In this document: piece by piece, positions 35,915 through 44,716 of the stretch
Numbering within the stretch: position 1 is the first letter of the stretch
How the letters are laid out: every line of letters begins with the position of its first letter
Source: Thermophilibacter immobilis
Lineage (GTDB): Bacteria; Actinomycetota; Coriobacteriia; Coriobacteriales; Atopobiaceae
Assembly (NCBI RefSeq): GCF_015277515.1
Contig: NZ_CP063767.1
Span: 558,001 to 622,000, forward strand
Direction: 5' to 3'
DNA: 64,000 bases
Position numbers and translations under genes: made by a program
The notes under the pieces: model-generated
The model's input: the letters and a program-made list of their open reading frames with translations, nothing else
Databases searched by the model: none
Told to the model about the DNA's origin: nothing

Positions 35915-37495
35915 TCAGGCGTCGGCGCCGAGCGCCTGGCGCACGTCGTCGCAGTAGTCCTCTATGACGCGGGGGGCGCCGTCGGGGCCAAACTCGAGGG
36001 CCGTGTCGCCGAGCAGGTCAAAGAGCTTCTCGTTGATGGCGTCGACCATGAGGTCGGCCGAGCCGGCGGCGGCTGGGGCCTGGCCGTCGAGCAGCGCGCG
36101 GAGAAACGCAAGCTCCTCGGGGGCAAGGCCGAGGAGCGCCTTGTCGGCGGACAGCGCCGCAAGTTCGCCCATCGGCTCCTCGACCGGAGCGGCCGCTGCC
36201 TCTTCCAGGTCCTGCGCCTCACGCTCCTCGTCCACAAGGAGGCTCTCGCAGGTCACCGCTGCCGTCGCGCGAATCTTCGACAACTGGGAGAGGTCGATCT
36301 GCACGTGGCGCGGGGCGTGCGCGCGCTTCCACTCCAGGTAGTCCCCTACCTCTCGGTCGATGAGCCTCACGAGGTACTTGGGGTCCCCGCGCTCCTTGAG
36401 CGCGTGGGGATAGTCCAGCGCGGCGCGCAGCTGTCGGTCCGTTGCGCGCAGGACCTGGCCGAGCTTGGAGCTGCGCCCGCCCCCGTCATGGAGCCCGTCG
36501 CAGGTCCAGATGCCCCCGCGGCACTCGTAGTGGCGGGTCTCGTCGAGCTCGTAGACGCAGTCCTCGTGGCGTGCGCCCGGATAGAACAGGGCCGACGCGA
36601 ACATGAGGTGGGGCATGGGGTGGCGCGTGCCAAAGAGGCTCTCCACGAGGCCCTGCGTGCGGCTGCTGCGATAGTAGCGCGTCAGGCGATCGAAGACGGC
36701 GCAGCTCACGCGCATCAGGTCTTCGGGCGCGTCCTTGAAGAGGCGCGACTCTTGGGGCCGATAGGTGGAGAGCGCGTCAAGCGCGGCAAAGAGCTCGTCG
36801 TCTGCGGCGGGGTCCGTTCCGTAGGCGCGCTCGGCGTGGCGGCGCCCCTTCGCGGGCGGCTCGGCGAGCGCGCGCCGAGCCGCCCGAGCGAGGACAAAGA
36901 CGGCGCGGTCATGCGCGGCGTCCATGTAGGCGGCGGCCAGTCGGGCGTCGAGCCCGTGGTAGACCACGTAGTCGACGAGCCAGGGGCGCGCGTAGCGGTC
37001 CAGGGAGGGCTCGACTTCCCGATAGCTCTTCCAGAAGGACTCGAGCGCGGCGAAGGCCGGCTCGCCGGGCTCCACGCCGACGCCGTTGATGAGCTCGTAG
37101 AGGCGGACGTAGGCAAACGCCGCCGAGGTCTTCTCCACGCGACCGTGGCGCACGTGCGTCCGCCACGTGAAGTAGCCGCGCAGCTGCGGGTCGCTCATGG
37201 CGTCGTAGGTGGGGAAGTAGCTCGAGAAGGTGCCGTGATAGGGGAAGTCGTCCTCGTAGCCGGCCACGAGGCGCGCCTGCTCCACGAAGAGCCGCGCGCT
37301 CGACCAGGCGCGGGCCTGCGGCGTGCGTGCGAGGGCGCGCATCTGTTGGCAGGGCTTGGGCAGGTAGTTGGGCATCTGCGAGCCGCGACGGATGAGGGGC
37401 TCGTCCTGGTAGACCCGGGGGCTCGAGAAGGCGCCTCCGCCTCGGCTTCTGCTGGCGGCGAGGATCTGCTCTATGAGCGCGTCTATGTCGGCCAC
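35915..37495 (-). CDS. TerB-N / TerB-C domain protein
   Basis: A 526-residue soluble protein. Residues about 80-300 match the TerB-N domain: YFPTYDAMSDPQLRGYFTWRTHVRHG, then YVRLYELINGVGV and WLVDYVVYHGL. Residues about 380-526 fit the TerB-C domain (LSQLSKIRATAAVTCESLLVDEE and a helical C-terminus). In TerB-linked systems these domains flank helicases or metal-binding TerB modules in stress or phage response; here no TerB core, helicase or TerD gene is adjacent. The GTG start at 37495 has a GGGAGGAGG site. The gap to yaaA is 129 bp. Confidence 0.8.
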   Translation of the reverse strand: MADIDALIEQILAASRSRGGGAFSSPRVYQDEPLIRRGSQMPNYLPKPCQQMRALARTPQARAWSSARLFVEQARLVAGYEDDFPYHGTFSSYFPTYDAMSDPQLRGYFTWRTHVRHGRVEKTSAAFAYVRLYELINGVGVEPGEPAFAALESFWKSYREVEPSLDRYARPWLVDYVVYHGLDARLAAAYMDAAHDRAVFVLARAARRALAEPPAKGRRHAERAYGTDPAADDELFAALDALSTYRPQESRLFKDAPEDLMRVSCAVFDRLTRYYRSSRTQGLVESLFGTRHPMPHLMFASALFYPGARHEDCVYELDETRHYECRGGIWTCDGLHDGGGRSSKLGQVLRATDRQLRAALDYPHALKERGDPKYLVRLIDREVGDYLEWKRAHAPRHVQIDLSQLSKIRATAAVTCESLLVDEEREAQDLEEAAAAPVEEPMGELAALSADKALLGLAPEELAFLRALLDGQAPAAAGSADLMVDAINEKLFDLLGDTALEFGPDGAPRVIEDYCDDVRQALGADA

Positions 37496-37624
37496 GGTGC
37501 CTCCTCCCGCCTTCGCCTGGCCCCTCATCATACGCGCCCGCCGCGACGATGCCGGGACGGCGGGGCGCCGTCGCGCTCAGGCGGGCCATGTCGTGCGTCG
37601 AAGGCCCAAACTGTACCGAGACTC

Positions 37625-38395
37625 TCACCGAGAGGATGTCGCACGCACGAAGACGAGGGCCCCCTCGTCGGAGAGGTTCCGGTCGAGCGCATAGCCACGC
37701 TGGTCGAACTCCTCGAGCTCTGCCGGGTCCTGCGCGCCGCGCTCGGCGCACCAGCGAATGAAGGTGCCGCGCGCGGTCTTGGCCTCGGTGGCGCACTGTC
37801 TCAGGCGTCCCTCGCGCATGGTGCCAAAGAGGCAGGTCAGGACCTGCGGTCCGTCGGGTCGCACCCAGCGCGTGACGGCGCGGGCGTACTCGACGGAGGC
37901 CACGTTGACCACGAGGTCGCACTCCCGGGCCAGGGCCTCGTAGAGCGCGTCTCCCCAGAACGCGTAGAGGTCGCGCGCGTCGCCCACGGAAAGGCGCGCC
38001 TGCATTTCCAGGCGATAGGGGACCACGCCGTCGAGGGGGCGCAGCATACCGTAGAGCCCCGAGAGGATGCGCAGGTGGGTGTCGAGCCAGGCGAGCTCCC
38101 GCTCGTCCATTACCCCGGCGGCCAGATGCTGGTACTGGATGCCCTCATAGGCCACGGCGGCCGCGGTGACGCCGCGCGTGAGGTCCATGCCTCGCAGCCG
38201 CTCGTAGTTGAGAACGGCAAGGCGGTCGCTGCAGCGCCAGAGCCCCTGCGCCTCCGGAAGCGTCAGGCCTCGCAGGGCGCAGGCGAGCTCCTCCGACCGG
38301 CCCAGAAACGCCGCCTCGCGCACCGGCCAGGGCGGTGCGTCCTGGACCCGCATCTTCTTTGCGGGAGAGGCGATGATGCGCAGCGTCTGGGACAT
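37625..38395 (-). CDS. yaaA: YaaA-family peroxide stress protein (UPF0246)
   Basis: A 256-residue cytosolic protein. The N-terminus IIASPAKKM, the QGLWRCSDRLAVLNYERL region and the SGLYGMLRPLDGVVPYRLEM signature are typical. E. coli YaaA lowers intracellular free iron under hydrogen peroxide stress. The C-terminal segment with ARGTFIRWCAE and FDQRGYALDR also fits. It is preceded by a small DUF554-like gene with only a 9-bp gap, so they may be co-transcribed. Confidence 0.92.
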   Translation of the reverse strand: MSQTLRIIASPAKKMRVQDAPPWPVREAAFLGRSEELACALRGLTLPEAQGLWRCSDRLAVLNYERLRGMDLTRGVTAAAVAYEGIQYQHLAAGVMDERELAWLDTHLRILSGLYGMLRPLDGVVPYRLEMQARLSVGDARDLYAFWGDALYEALARECDLVVNVASVEYARAVTRWVRPDGPQVLTCLFGTMREGRLRQCATEAKTARGTFIRWCAERGAQDPAELEEFDQRGYALDRNLSDEGALVFVRATSSR

Positions 38396-38404
38396 GCGCG
38401 ACCC

Positions 38405-38701
38405 CTAGCCCACGAAGGCGGGCGCCGTGGCCACGACCACGGCGGGCAGCATGTTGGCCGGCTTGAAGGTGCGTGGCCACGCGAGATTCACGCCTACGCA
38501 GAAGATGAGTATCGATCCCACGAGCGAGAGGTTGCCCAGCACCGCGGCCGTCATGACCGGCTCGAGCAGGTGGGCGAGGGCCGTGAAGGACCCCTGGAGG
38601 ACCGCCACGGGCAGCGCCGCGAGGAGGCAGCCGCGCCCGAGGAGCCCCACGAGCCCTCCCGCAACGATGCAGGCCACGTTGATGATGGTGCCCAACCCCA
38701 T
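38405..38701 (-). CDS. Shortened DUF554-like membrane protein
   Basis: A 98-residue hydrophobic protein. The first 24 residues (GTIINVACIVAGGLVGLLGRG) match the N-terminus of DUF554 proteins, and residues 28-98 (LPVAVLQGSFTALAHLLEP...LPAVVVA) match their C-terminus, which also carries QG, a GSILI-like strand and ANMLPA. Full-length relatives have about 230 residues, so some 130 central residues appear to be deleted in frame. The start ATG 38701 has a good GGGAGGA site. It may be a decayed gene or a mini-protein; function unknown. Confidence 0.7.
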   Translation of the reverse strand: MGLGTIINVACIVAGGLVGLLGRGCLLAALPVAVLQGSFTALAHLLEPVMTAAVLGNLSLVGSILIFCVGVNLAWPRTFKPANMLPAVVVATAPAFVG

Positions 38702-38771
38702 AGTTCCTCCCTTTGCAAAGGCACATACTAGCAAGGTGTCAGCGCTGCTCGTCGGTCGAGGGGAGCCACTC

Positions 38772-39629
38772 GTGCCCAATGGAAACAGACGTCGCCTCGC
38801 CGCCCTCGTCGCGGGCGTCGTGGCCGCGGCCGCCCTCGCTCGGCGCGCGCTCGTCTTGGACGCGCACCTCCTGCGCACGATGGCGGGACCGGCCCTCGTC
38901 TACACGACGCGCGACGCGGACGGAGCGCCCCTGCGGGTCCTGCGCACCGGGGACGTCTACCAGTCGGCCACCTACCTTGGCGAGCGGCGCATGGAGCCGC
39001 CCTTTGCCTACCATCGCTCGTTCGCCCGGGCCTTCGACCTCGTGCCCGACGCGCGTCGGCTCCTCGTGATCGGGGGAGGCGGCTTTGCGTTTCCCAAGCT
39101 CGTGGCCACCGAGCATCCCCGCGTGCGCACGGACGCCGTGGAGGTGGACCCCGCCGTGGTCGAGGCCGCGCGCCGCTGGTTCTTCCTGGACGAGGCCATA
39201 GCGACGCAGCGCGCGGGCGGCGGGGAGCTCAGCGTCATCGTGGACGACGGGCGTCGCTTCCTGGACCGCGCGACTGCGGGAAGCTACGACGTCATGGTCG
39301 TGGACGCCTTCGTGGGCTCCGAGCCCGTGGCCTCGCTGGCCACGGCCGAGGCCGCCGCGAGCGCCCGGCGCGCCCTCGGCCCCAAGGGAGTCTACCTGGC
39401 CAATGTGGTCTCGCGTGAGGGCGGCGCAGACGTGGGCTTTCTGCGCGGAGCCGTGGCGACTCTGGCCACGGCCTTCGCCCACGTGAGCGTGGTCTGTGCC
39501 ACGGACGAGGCCCGGGCGGGCGAGGACAACTACCTCGTCATCGCCTCCGCCGCCGCGCTCGACCTCCCCGACGCCATAGCCTACGATGCCGACTTCCTGG
39601 GTCCCGTCCTACGTGACGCTGACTTGTGA
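38772..39629 (+). CDS. Spermidine-synthase-like methyltransferase-fold protein
   Basis: A 285-residue protein with one N-terminal hydrophobic segment (about residues 9-24) and a Rossmann-type domain. The SAM-binding motif I is LLVIGGGGFAFPK, followed by the acidic VEVDPAVVEAAR and the DDGRRFL segment, in the spermidine synthase (SpeE) order. It lacks clear polyamine-pocket residues that I can verify, and no speD or speA gene is adjacent; such lone SpeE-like proteins often have unknown substrates. I chose GTG 38772 with an AGGGGAG site; the frame is open further upstream, but that part overlaps the divergent gene. Confidence 0.75.
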   Translation: MPNGNRRRLAALVAGVVAAAALARRALVLDAHLLRTMAGPALVYTTRDADGAPLRVLRTGDVYQSATYLGERRMEPPFAYHRSFARAFDLVPDARRLLVIGGGGFAFPKLVATEHPRVRTDAVEVDPAVVEAARRWFFLDEAIATQRAGGGELSVIVDDGRRFLDRATAGSYDVMVVDAFVGSEPVASLATAEAAASARRALGPKGVYLANVVSREGGADVGFLRGAVATLATAFAHVSVVCATDEARAGEDNYLVIASAAALDLPDAIAYDADFLGPVLRDADL

Positions 39630-39683
39630 GTCCGCGTCGCTCAGCCGCGCTTCTCGCGGAGCACGTAAATCTAAGCGCTCGTG

Positions 39684-39700
39684 GCTGAGGTTTTCTCAGC
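39684..39700. promoter_or_regulatory. Palindrome GCTGAG-N5-CTCAGC upstream of htpG
   Basis: A perfect 6-bp inverted repeat 73 bp before the htpG start codon. No CIRCE-like element was seen, so this is a candidate site for heat-shock control or a short hairpin. Confidence 0.3.
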
Positions 39701-39773
39701 GTCTCGCATAGCGGTCGCGCGAAACGGGTAAACTGCTCCACGTTGAATAGGCACCGCGAAAGGGGAGCGCACC

Positions 39774-41798
39774 ATGCGCAAGTTCAAGACGGAGAGCAAG
39801 AAGCTTCTGGACCTCATGATCAACTCGATCTACACCAACCACGAGATCTTCCTGCGCGAGCTCGTCTCCAACGCGTCGGACGCGATCGACAAGCTCTACC
39901 TCAAGAGCCTGACCGACTCCTCCGTCCAGGTCGACCAGGCCAACCTCGCCATCAACGTGGCCTTTGACAAGGACGCCCGCACCATCACCGTCTCGGACAA
40001 CGGCATCGGCATGACCTCCGACGAGCTCGAGAAGAACCTCGGCACCATCGCCCACTCCGGCTCCGAGGAGTTCAAGGCGGAAAACGCCCAGAGCCAGGGC
40101 GACGCGGTAGACATCATCGGCCGCTTCGGCGTGGGCTTCTACTCCGCCTTCATGGTGGCCAAGGAGGTCAGCGTGACCACGCGCGCCTACGGCTCCGACG
40201 AGTGCTTCCGTTGGACCTCGGATGGCATCGAGGGTTACACGATCTCGCCGGTCACCGCGGACGATCCAATATATAGGGCCCAGAGCGGCTCGGACATCGT
40301 CTTGACCCTCAAGGACAACACCGACGACGTCAGCTACGACGAGTTCCTCTCCGAGTACAAGCTCAAGGACCTCATCACCCGTTACAGCAACTACGTGCGC
40401 TACCCCGTCAAGATGCTCGTCACCAAGAGCCGCCAGAAGGATAAGCCGGCCGATGCGGGCGACGACTACAAGCCCGAGTGGGAGGACTACACCGAGCTCG
40501 ACACCGTGAACTCGATGACCCCCATCTGGAAGAAGCGCGCCGCCGACGTCACCAAAGAGGAGTACGCGGAGTTCTACAAGTCCACCTTCCACGACTGGGC
40601 CGACCCGGCGCGCACCTTCAGCCTGCACGCCGAGGGCGCGCTCGAGTACGACGCGCTGCTGTTCATCCCCGGCCAGGCCCCCTTCGACCTCTACAGCCGC
40701 GACTACGAGAAGGGCCTCGAGCTCTACAGCTCCAACGTCCTCATCATGGAAAAGTGCGCCGACCTCGTGCCTGACTACTACAATTTCGTGCGCGGCGTGG
40801 TCGACTCCTCGGACGTCTCGCTCAACATCTCGCGCGAGACCCTCCAGCAGACCCGCCAGCTCCAGGCCATGTCCCGCAGGATCGAGAAGAAGATCACCTC
40901 AGAGCTGGGGGCCCTGCGCGACGATGACCGCGAGGCCTACGAGAAGTTCTTCGAGAACTTCGGGCGCGGTCTCAAGTACGGCCTCTACCAGAGCTACGGC
41001 TCAAAGAAGGACGAGCTCGCGGACCTCTTGCTGTTCTGGAGCGCCCGCGAGGAGAAGATGGTGACGCTGGCCGAGTACGCCGCCGCCATGCCGGACGGCC
41101 AGGCCGCGATCTACTACGCCGCCGGCGACGACCGTGAGCGCCTGGCCAAGATGCCGGTGGTCAAGGCCGTGCTCGCCAAGGGCTACGACGTGCTGCTCTG
41201 CACCGCTGACGTGGACGAGTTCTGCTTCCAGGCCATGCGAGACTTCGAGGCCAAGGGCCTGCCCAAGGCCTACGAGTCTGACGAGGCCCGCGAGGCGGCT
41301 GCCCAGGCCGTGGCCGACGGCGCTGAGCCCGAGCTCGAGGACCGCACGCTCGAGCTCAAGAACGTCTCCGCAGGCGACCTCGACCTGGCCACGGACGAGG
41401 AGAAGTCCGCCGCCCAGGAGGCCACCAAGGCCAACGAGGACCTGTTCAACGCCATGAAGGAGGCGTTGGGCGACAAGGTCGAGAAGGTCGCGGTCTCCAC
41501 GCGCCTCGCCGGCGACGACGCGCCGGCCGTGATTACCTCCGAGGGCCCGGTCTCCCTGGGCATGGAGAAGGTCCTTTCGGCCGGCCCCGAGTCCGGCGAG
41601 GCCCCCAAGGCCACGCGCGTGCTCGAGGTCAACGCCGCCCACCCGGTCTTCGAGAAGCTCAGGGCCGCCCAGGACTCGGGCGACAAGGAGCGCCTCTCGT
41701 TGTACGCGGGGCTCCTCTACGACCAGGCGCTTCTCGTCGAGGGCATCATGCCCACCGACCCCGTGGCCTTTGCCTCCCAGGTCTGCAAGCTCATGTAG
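39774..41798 (+). CDS. htpG: Chaperone HtpG (Hsp90)
   Basis: A 674-residue cytosolic Hsp90 homologue. The N-terminal ATPase domain has the Bergerat motifs: ELVSNASDAIDKL, DNGIGMT, and GRFGVGFYSAFMVA. Middle-domain signatures are RGVVDSSDVSLNISRE and the FENFGRGLKYG region, and a full C-terminal dimerisation domain follows. It is slightly longer than the E. coli protein (624). It appears monocistronic and has a strong terminator. Confidence 0.96.
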   Translation: MRKFKTESKKLLDLMINSIYTNHEIFLRELVSNASDAIDKLYLKSLTDSSVQVDQANLAINVAFDKDARTITVSDNGIGMTSDELEKNLGTIAHSGSEEFKAENAQSQGDAVDIIGRFGVGFYSAFMVAKEVSVTTRAYGSDECFRWTSDGIEGYTISPVTADDPIYRAQSGSDIVLTLKDNTDDVSYDEFLSEYKLKDLITRYSNYVRYPVKMLVTKSRQKDKPADAGDDYKPEWEDYTELDTVNSMTPIWKKRAADVTKEEYAEFYKSTFHDWADPARTFSLHAEGALEYDALLFIPGQAPFDLYSRDYEKGLELYSSNVLIMEKCADLVPDYYNFVRGVVDSSDVSLNISRETLQQTRQLQAMSRRIEKKITSELGALRDDDREAYEKFFENFGRGLKYGLYQSYGSKKDELADLLLFWSAREEKMVTLAEYAAAMPDGQAAIYYAAGDDRERLAKMPVVKAVLAKGYDVLLCTADVDEFCFQAMRDFEAKGLPKAYESDEAREAAAQAVADGAEPELEDRTLELKNVSAGDLDLATDEEKSAAQEATKANEDLFNAMKEALGDKVEKVAVSTRLAGDDAPAVITSEGPVSLGMEKVLSAGPESGEAPKATRVLEVNAAHPVFEKLRAAQDSGDKERLSLYAGLLYDQALLVEGIMPTDPVAFASQVCKLM

Positions 41799-41834
41799 AG
41801 CTCGCTCCCGCGCCTCTTCGCGACAGTGTCTTCG

Positions 41835-41866
41835 AGCGCGCCCCCGGCTTCGGGGGCGCGCTTTTT
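41835..41866 (+). terminator. Rho-independent terminator of htpG
   Basis: An 11-bp GC-rich stem (41835-41845 with 41852-41862) is followed by a run of T residues. It lies 36 bp after the stop codon. Confidence 0.85.
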
Positions 41867-41979
41867 GTCGCGCCTGCTCTCGACGCCTGCCGTCTGCCGT
41901 CGCACCCGGTCCCTCGCGCCCCCGAATTGCTATCCTTAGAGGTCCGTCACGTCCGCAGGAAGCGTTGATCGGGGGAGAC

Positions 41980-43302
41980 ATGGTCAAGATGCTGGTTCTT
42001 GTTCGGCACGGCGTGCCCGAGGCGGTCTCCGCCTCTGGCTCGGACTTCGATCGCCGCCTCACGCCCTCGGGCGTCCGCGCCCTCGAGCAGGCCTATCCGC
42101 GCACGTTCGGCCTGCTCGCAGACGGCCTCGAGGCCGCGCTCTGGAGCAGCCCGGCCGTGCGTGCCCTCGAGACGGCCCAGGTCGTGGCCGACGTCGTGGA
42201 CGCCCCCGGCATCGAGGCGCGCGACTCCCTCTACGCGCAGGACCTGCCGGCGTTTCTCGGCGAGCTCGAGGCTGCGGACGCTGAGACCGTCGTGGCCGTG
42301 GGCCACGCGCCGTTCGTGGACCTTGCCGCCACGCGTCTCGTGGGCACGGCACCCACGTTCGACAAGGGCGGCGTTGCCGCGATCGAGCTGCCCGAGGGGC
42401 CGCACGCGCCCGGTCGCCTGCGCTGGTTCGTGGCCGGACCCGACGCCGCCGTCTGGGAGGAGCTCGCGGTGGTGGAGCGCGCCGTCGCGGGGGCCGCCGC
42501 CGACCTCGTGGGCCTCGCGCGGGAGTTCCTCGCCACGCCCGAGGACGCGGAGGCGCTGCGCTCCTTCAGGGTCGCGCTGCGGCGCGTCCGCTCACTTCTG
42601 CAGTTCCTCGGATCCTGGCAGTCCAAGAAGCAGAACCGCCGCTCGGAGCATGCGCTCAAGGAGCTCCAGACGGCCTCCGGGCGCCTGCGCTCCCTCGACA
42701 TCCTCGCACAGACCGTCGCCGACCTCGTGGAGGGCGGCGAGCTTGCCGAGAATAGCCTCCTGCCCCTTGCGACGGCGAAGGAGCGTGCGCTCGAGTGCTC
42801 CTCGCTTCTGGAGTTCATGCGCGCGCAGCACTCGGGCAAGGGGCTGTCCCGCCTGTCCGATGACCTCGCTGACCTGAGCTGGAAGTCTCGCGTCCTTGTG
42901 AGCGGCCTTACCGAGCAGGACTTCCAGGCGCGCTTCGACGAGGAGCTCGCGGCGGTCGACGATGACCTCTTCGGCCTCGACCTGCGCGACGAGGACGCGG
43001 TCTTCTCCGCGCGCCGCGACGCCAAGGAGATGCACTACGTGGCCGAGCGCCTGGGCGCCGTCTTGGGCCCCGAGCGTGCGCAGATGAGCGAGTACATGGA
43101 CGAGATCCAGGTCGAGCTGGGTGCCCTGTCCGACGCGCGCAGAAACCAGCGCCTCGCCGAGGAGTGCGCGCGCAGCCCGCGCTTCGGCGGCGTTCGCGCC
43201 GACCTGGGCGTCGTTGCGCGCGACCAGTCCGAAGTCGTCTCGGCGATCACCTCGGGCCTCGAGCGCCTCGAGGTCGGCGGTCGCCCGGGGAAGGACCACT
43301 AG
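41980..43302 (+). CDS. SixA-like histidine phosphatase fused to a CHAD domain
   Basis: A 440-residue two-domain protein. Residues 1-165 form a SixA/phosphoglycerate-mutase-like phosphatase: RHG with His10 and the second catalytic GHAP with His109. Residues about 185-430 form a CHAD domain, an alpha-helical module with many conserved Arg and His residues (SFRVALRRVRSLLQFLG) that binds polyphosphate in other proteins. The pairing suggests a phosphatase directed to polyphosphate granules or to phosphohistidine on a bound partner. The ATG 41980 has a GGGGGAG site. The fumC start follows within 2 bp of the stop, implying co-transcription. Confidence 0.85.
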   Translation: MVKMLVLVRHGVPEAVSASGSDFDRRLTPSGVRALEQAYPRTFGLLADGLEAALWSSPAVRALETAQVVADVVDAPGIEARDSLYAQDLPAFLGELEAADAETVVAVGHAPFVDLAATRLVGTAPTFDKGGVAAIELPEGPHAPGRLRWFVAGPDAAVWEELAVVERAVAGAAADLVGLAREFLATPEDAEALRSFRVALRRVRSLLQFLGSWQSKKQNRRSEHALKELQTASGRLRSLDILAQTVADLVEGGELAENSLLPLATAKERALECSSLLEFMRAQHSGKGLSRLSDDLADLSWKSRVLVSGLTEQDFQARFDEELAAVDDDLFGLDLRDEDAVFSARRDAKEMHYVAERLGAVLGPERAQMSEYMDEIQVELGALSDARRNQRLAEECARSPRFGGVRADLGVVARDQSEVVSAITSGLERLEVGGRPGKDH

Positions 43303-43303
43303 C

Positions 43304-44716
43304 GTGGGCGAAGACGCAGGCGCTGCAGCGCGGGACGCGGGCGTAGACGCGGCAGCCTTCCGCGTCGAGCGCGACTCGATGGGGGAGATGCGCGTGCCGC
43401 CCGGAGCCCTCTGGGGTGCCCAGACCGAGCGCAGTCACGAGAACTTTCCCATAGGCACGGAACGCATGCCCGTCGAGGTTGTGCGCGCCCTCGCGCTGGT
43501 CAAGAAGGCAGCGGCGCGGGCCAACTGCGCGCTGGGGCAGCTCGACGCCACCGACGCCGGTCTTATCTGCGCCGCTGCCGACGAGGTCCTCGCCGGTGAC
43601 CACGACGAGGACTTCCCGCTCTTGGTCTGGCAGACAGGCTCGGGCACGCAATCCAACATGAACATGAACGAGGTGCTCGCCAACAGGGGCAACCAGATTG
43701 CGGGAGCCCGGAGGCTGCATCCCAACGACACCGTGAACATGAGCCAGTCGTCCAACGACACCTTCCCCACGGCCATGCACGTGGCCGCCGCACGCGCGCT
43801 GACGGGGCGGCTGCTGCCGGCGATCGACGGCCTCGTGGCCACCTTCCGCGACCTGGAGGCCGCAAGCGCGGGCGTGGTCAAGAGCGGGCGCACGCACCTG
43901 CAGGACGCGGTGCCCATCTCCTTCTCCCAGGAGGTCTCGGGCTGGCGCGGGCTTCTCGAGTCCTCGCGCGACCAGCTCGAGGCCAGCCTCGACCCCCTCA
44001 TGCGCCTGGCGCTCGGAGGCACGGCGGTGGGCACCGGGCTCAACGCCCCCGAGGGCTTCGGCGACGCGGCCGCCGCCGAGCTCGCGCTCCTCACGGGGCT
44101 GCCCTTCGTGGGCGACCCCAACAAGTTTCGCGCGCTCACGGGCAAGGACTCCCTGGTCTTCAGCCACGGGGCCGTCAAGGGGCTCGCCGCCAACATGATG
44201 AAGATCGCCAACGACGTGCGCTGGCTCGCGTCCGGGCCGCGCCTGGGCCTGGGCGAGATCTCCATCCCGGCCAACGAGCCGGGCAGCTCCATCATGCCGG
44301 GCAAGGTCAACCCCACCCAGTGCGAGGCGGTCACCATGGTGGCTGCCCAGGTCATGGGCAACGACTGCGCCATTGGCATCGCGGCCTCGCAGGGCAACTT
44401 CGAGCTTAACGTCTTCATGCCCGTGATTGCCTACGACTACCTGCAGTCCGTGCGCCTGCTCGCCGACGCGATTCGCTCGTTCGACGAGCGCTGCGCCTCG
44501 GGGATCGTGGCCAACCGCGCGCGGATGCGCCATAACCTGCATGACTCGCTCATGCTCGTGACGTGCCTCAACCCCTGCATCGGCTACGACAACGCGGCGC
44601 GCGTGGCCAAGAAGGCCTTCGCCGAGGGCACGTCCCTGCGCGCGGCGTGCGTCTCGCTGGGGCTGCTCACGCCCGAGCGCTTCGACGAGGTGTTCAAACC
44701 AGAGGAGATGGTCTAG
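43304..44716 (+). CDS. fumC: Class II fumarate hydratase
   Basis: A 470-residue homotetrameric enzyme that interconverts fumarate and malate. The superfamily signature GSSIMPGKVNPTQCE is present, together with TGSGTQSNMNMNEV, the SSNDTFPTAMH stretch and SGRTHLQDA. The GTG start at 43304 fits the usual length (about 465) and an AAGGA site; an ATG 75 bp downstream would make it short. It starts 2 bp after the SixA-CHAD gene and abuts metY, so an operon of three functionally unlike genes is likely. Confidence 0.95.
   Translation: MGEDAGAAARDAGVDAAAFRVERDSMGEMRVPPGALWGAQTERSHENFPIGTERMPVEVVRALALVKKAAARANCALGQLDATDAGLICAAADEVLAGDHDEDFPLLVWQTGSGTQSNMNMNEVLANRGNQIAGARRLHPNDTVNMSQSSNDTFPTAMHVAAARALTGRLLPAIDGLVATFRDLEAASAGVVKSGRTHLQDAVPISFSQEVSGWRGLLESSRDQLEASLDPLMRLALGGTAVGTGLNAPEGFGDAAAAELALLTGLPFVGDPNKFRALTGKDSLVFSHGAVKGLAANMMKIANDVRWLASGPRLGLGEISIPANEPGSSIMPGKVNPTQCEAVTMVAAQVMGNDCAIGIAASQGNFELNVFMPVIAYDYLQSVRLLADAIRSFDERCASGIVANRARMRHNLHDSLMLVTCLNPCIGYDNAARVAKKAFAEGTSLRAACVSLGLLTPERFDEVFKPEEMV

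Noticed and set aside
36305-38731. An 808-codon open frame on the + strand opposite the TerB and yaaA genes
   Set aside because: It is antisense to two genes with clear domain matches, and its translation is low-complexity Arg/Gly/Ala/Val with no recognisable domain, as expected in GC-rich DNA.
39640-39773. CIRCE or HAIR heat-shock element upstream of htpG
   Set aside because: No TTAGCACTC-N9-GAGTGCTAA or HspR-type repeat is present; only the small GCTGAG/CTCAGC palindrome was found.
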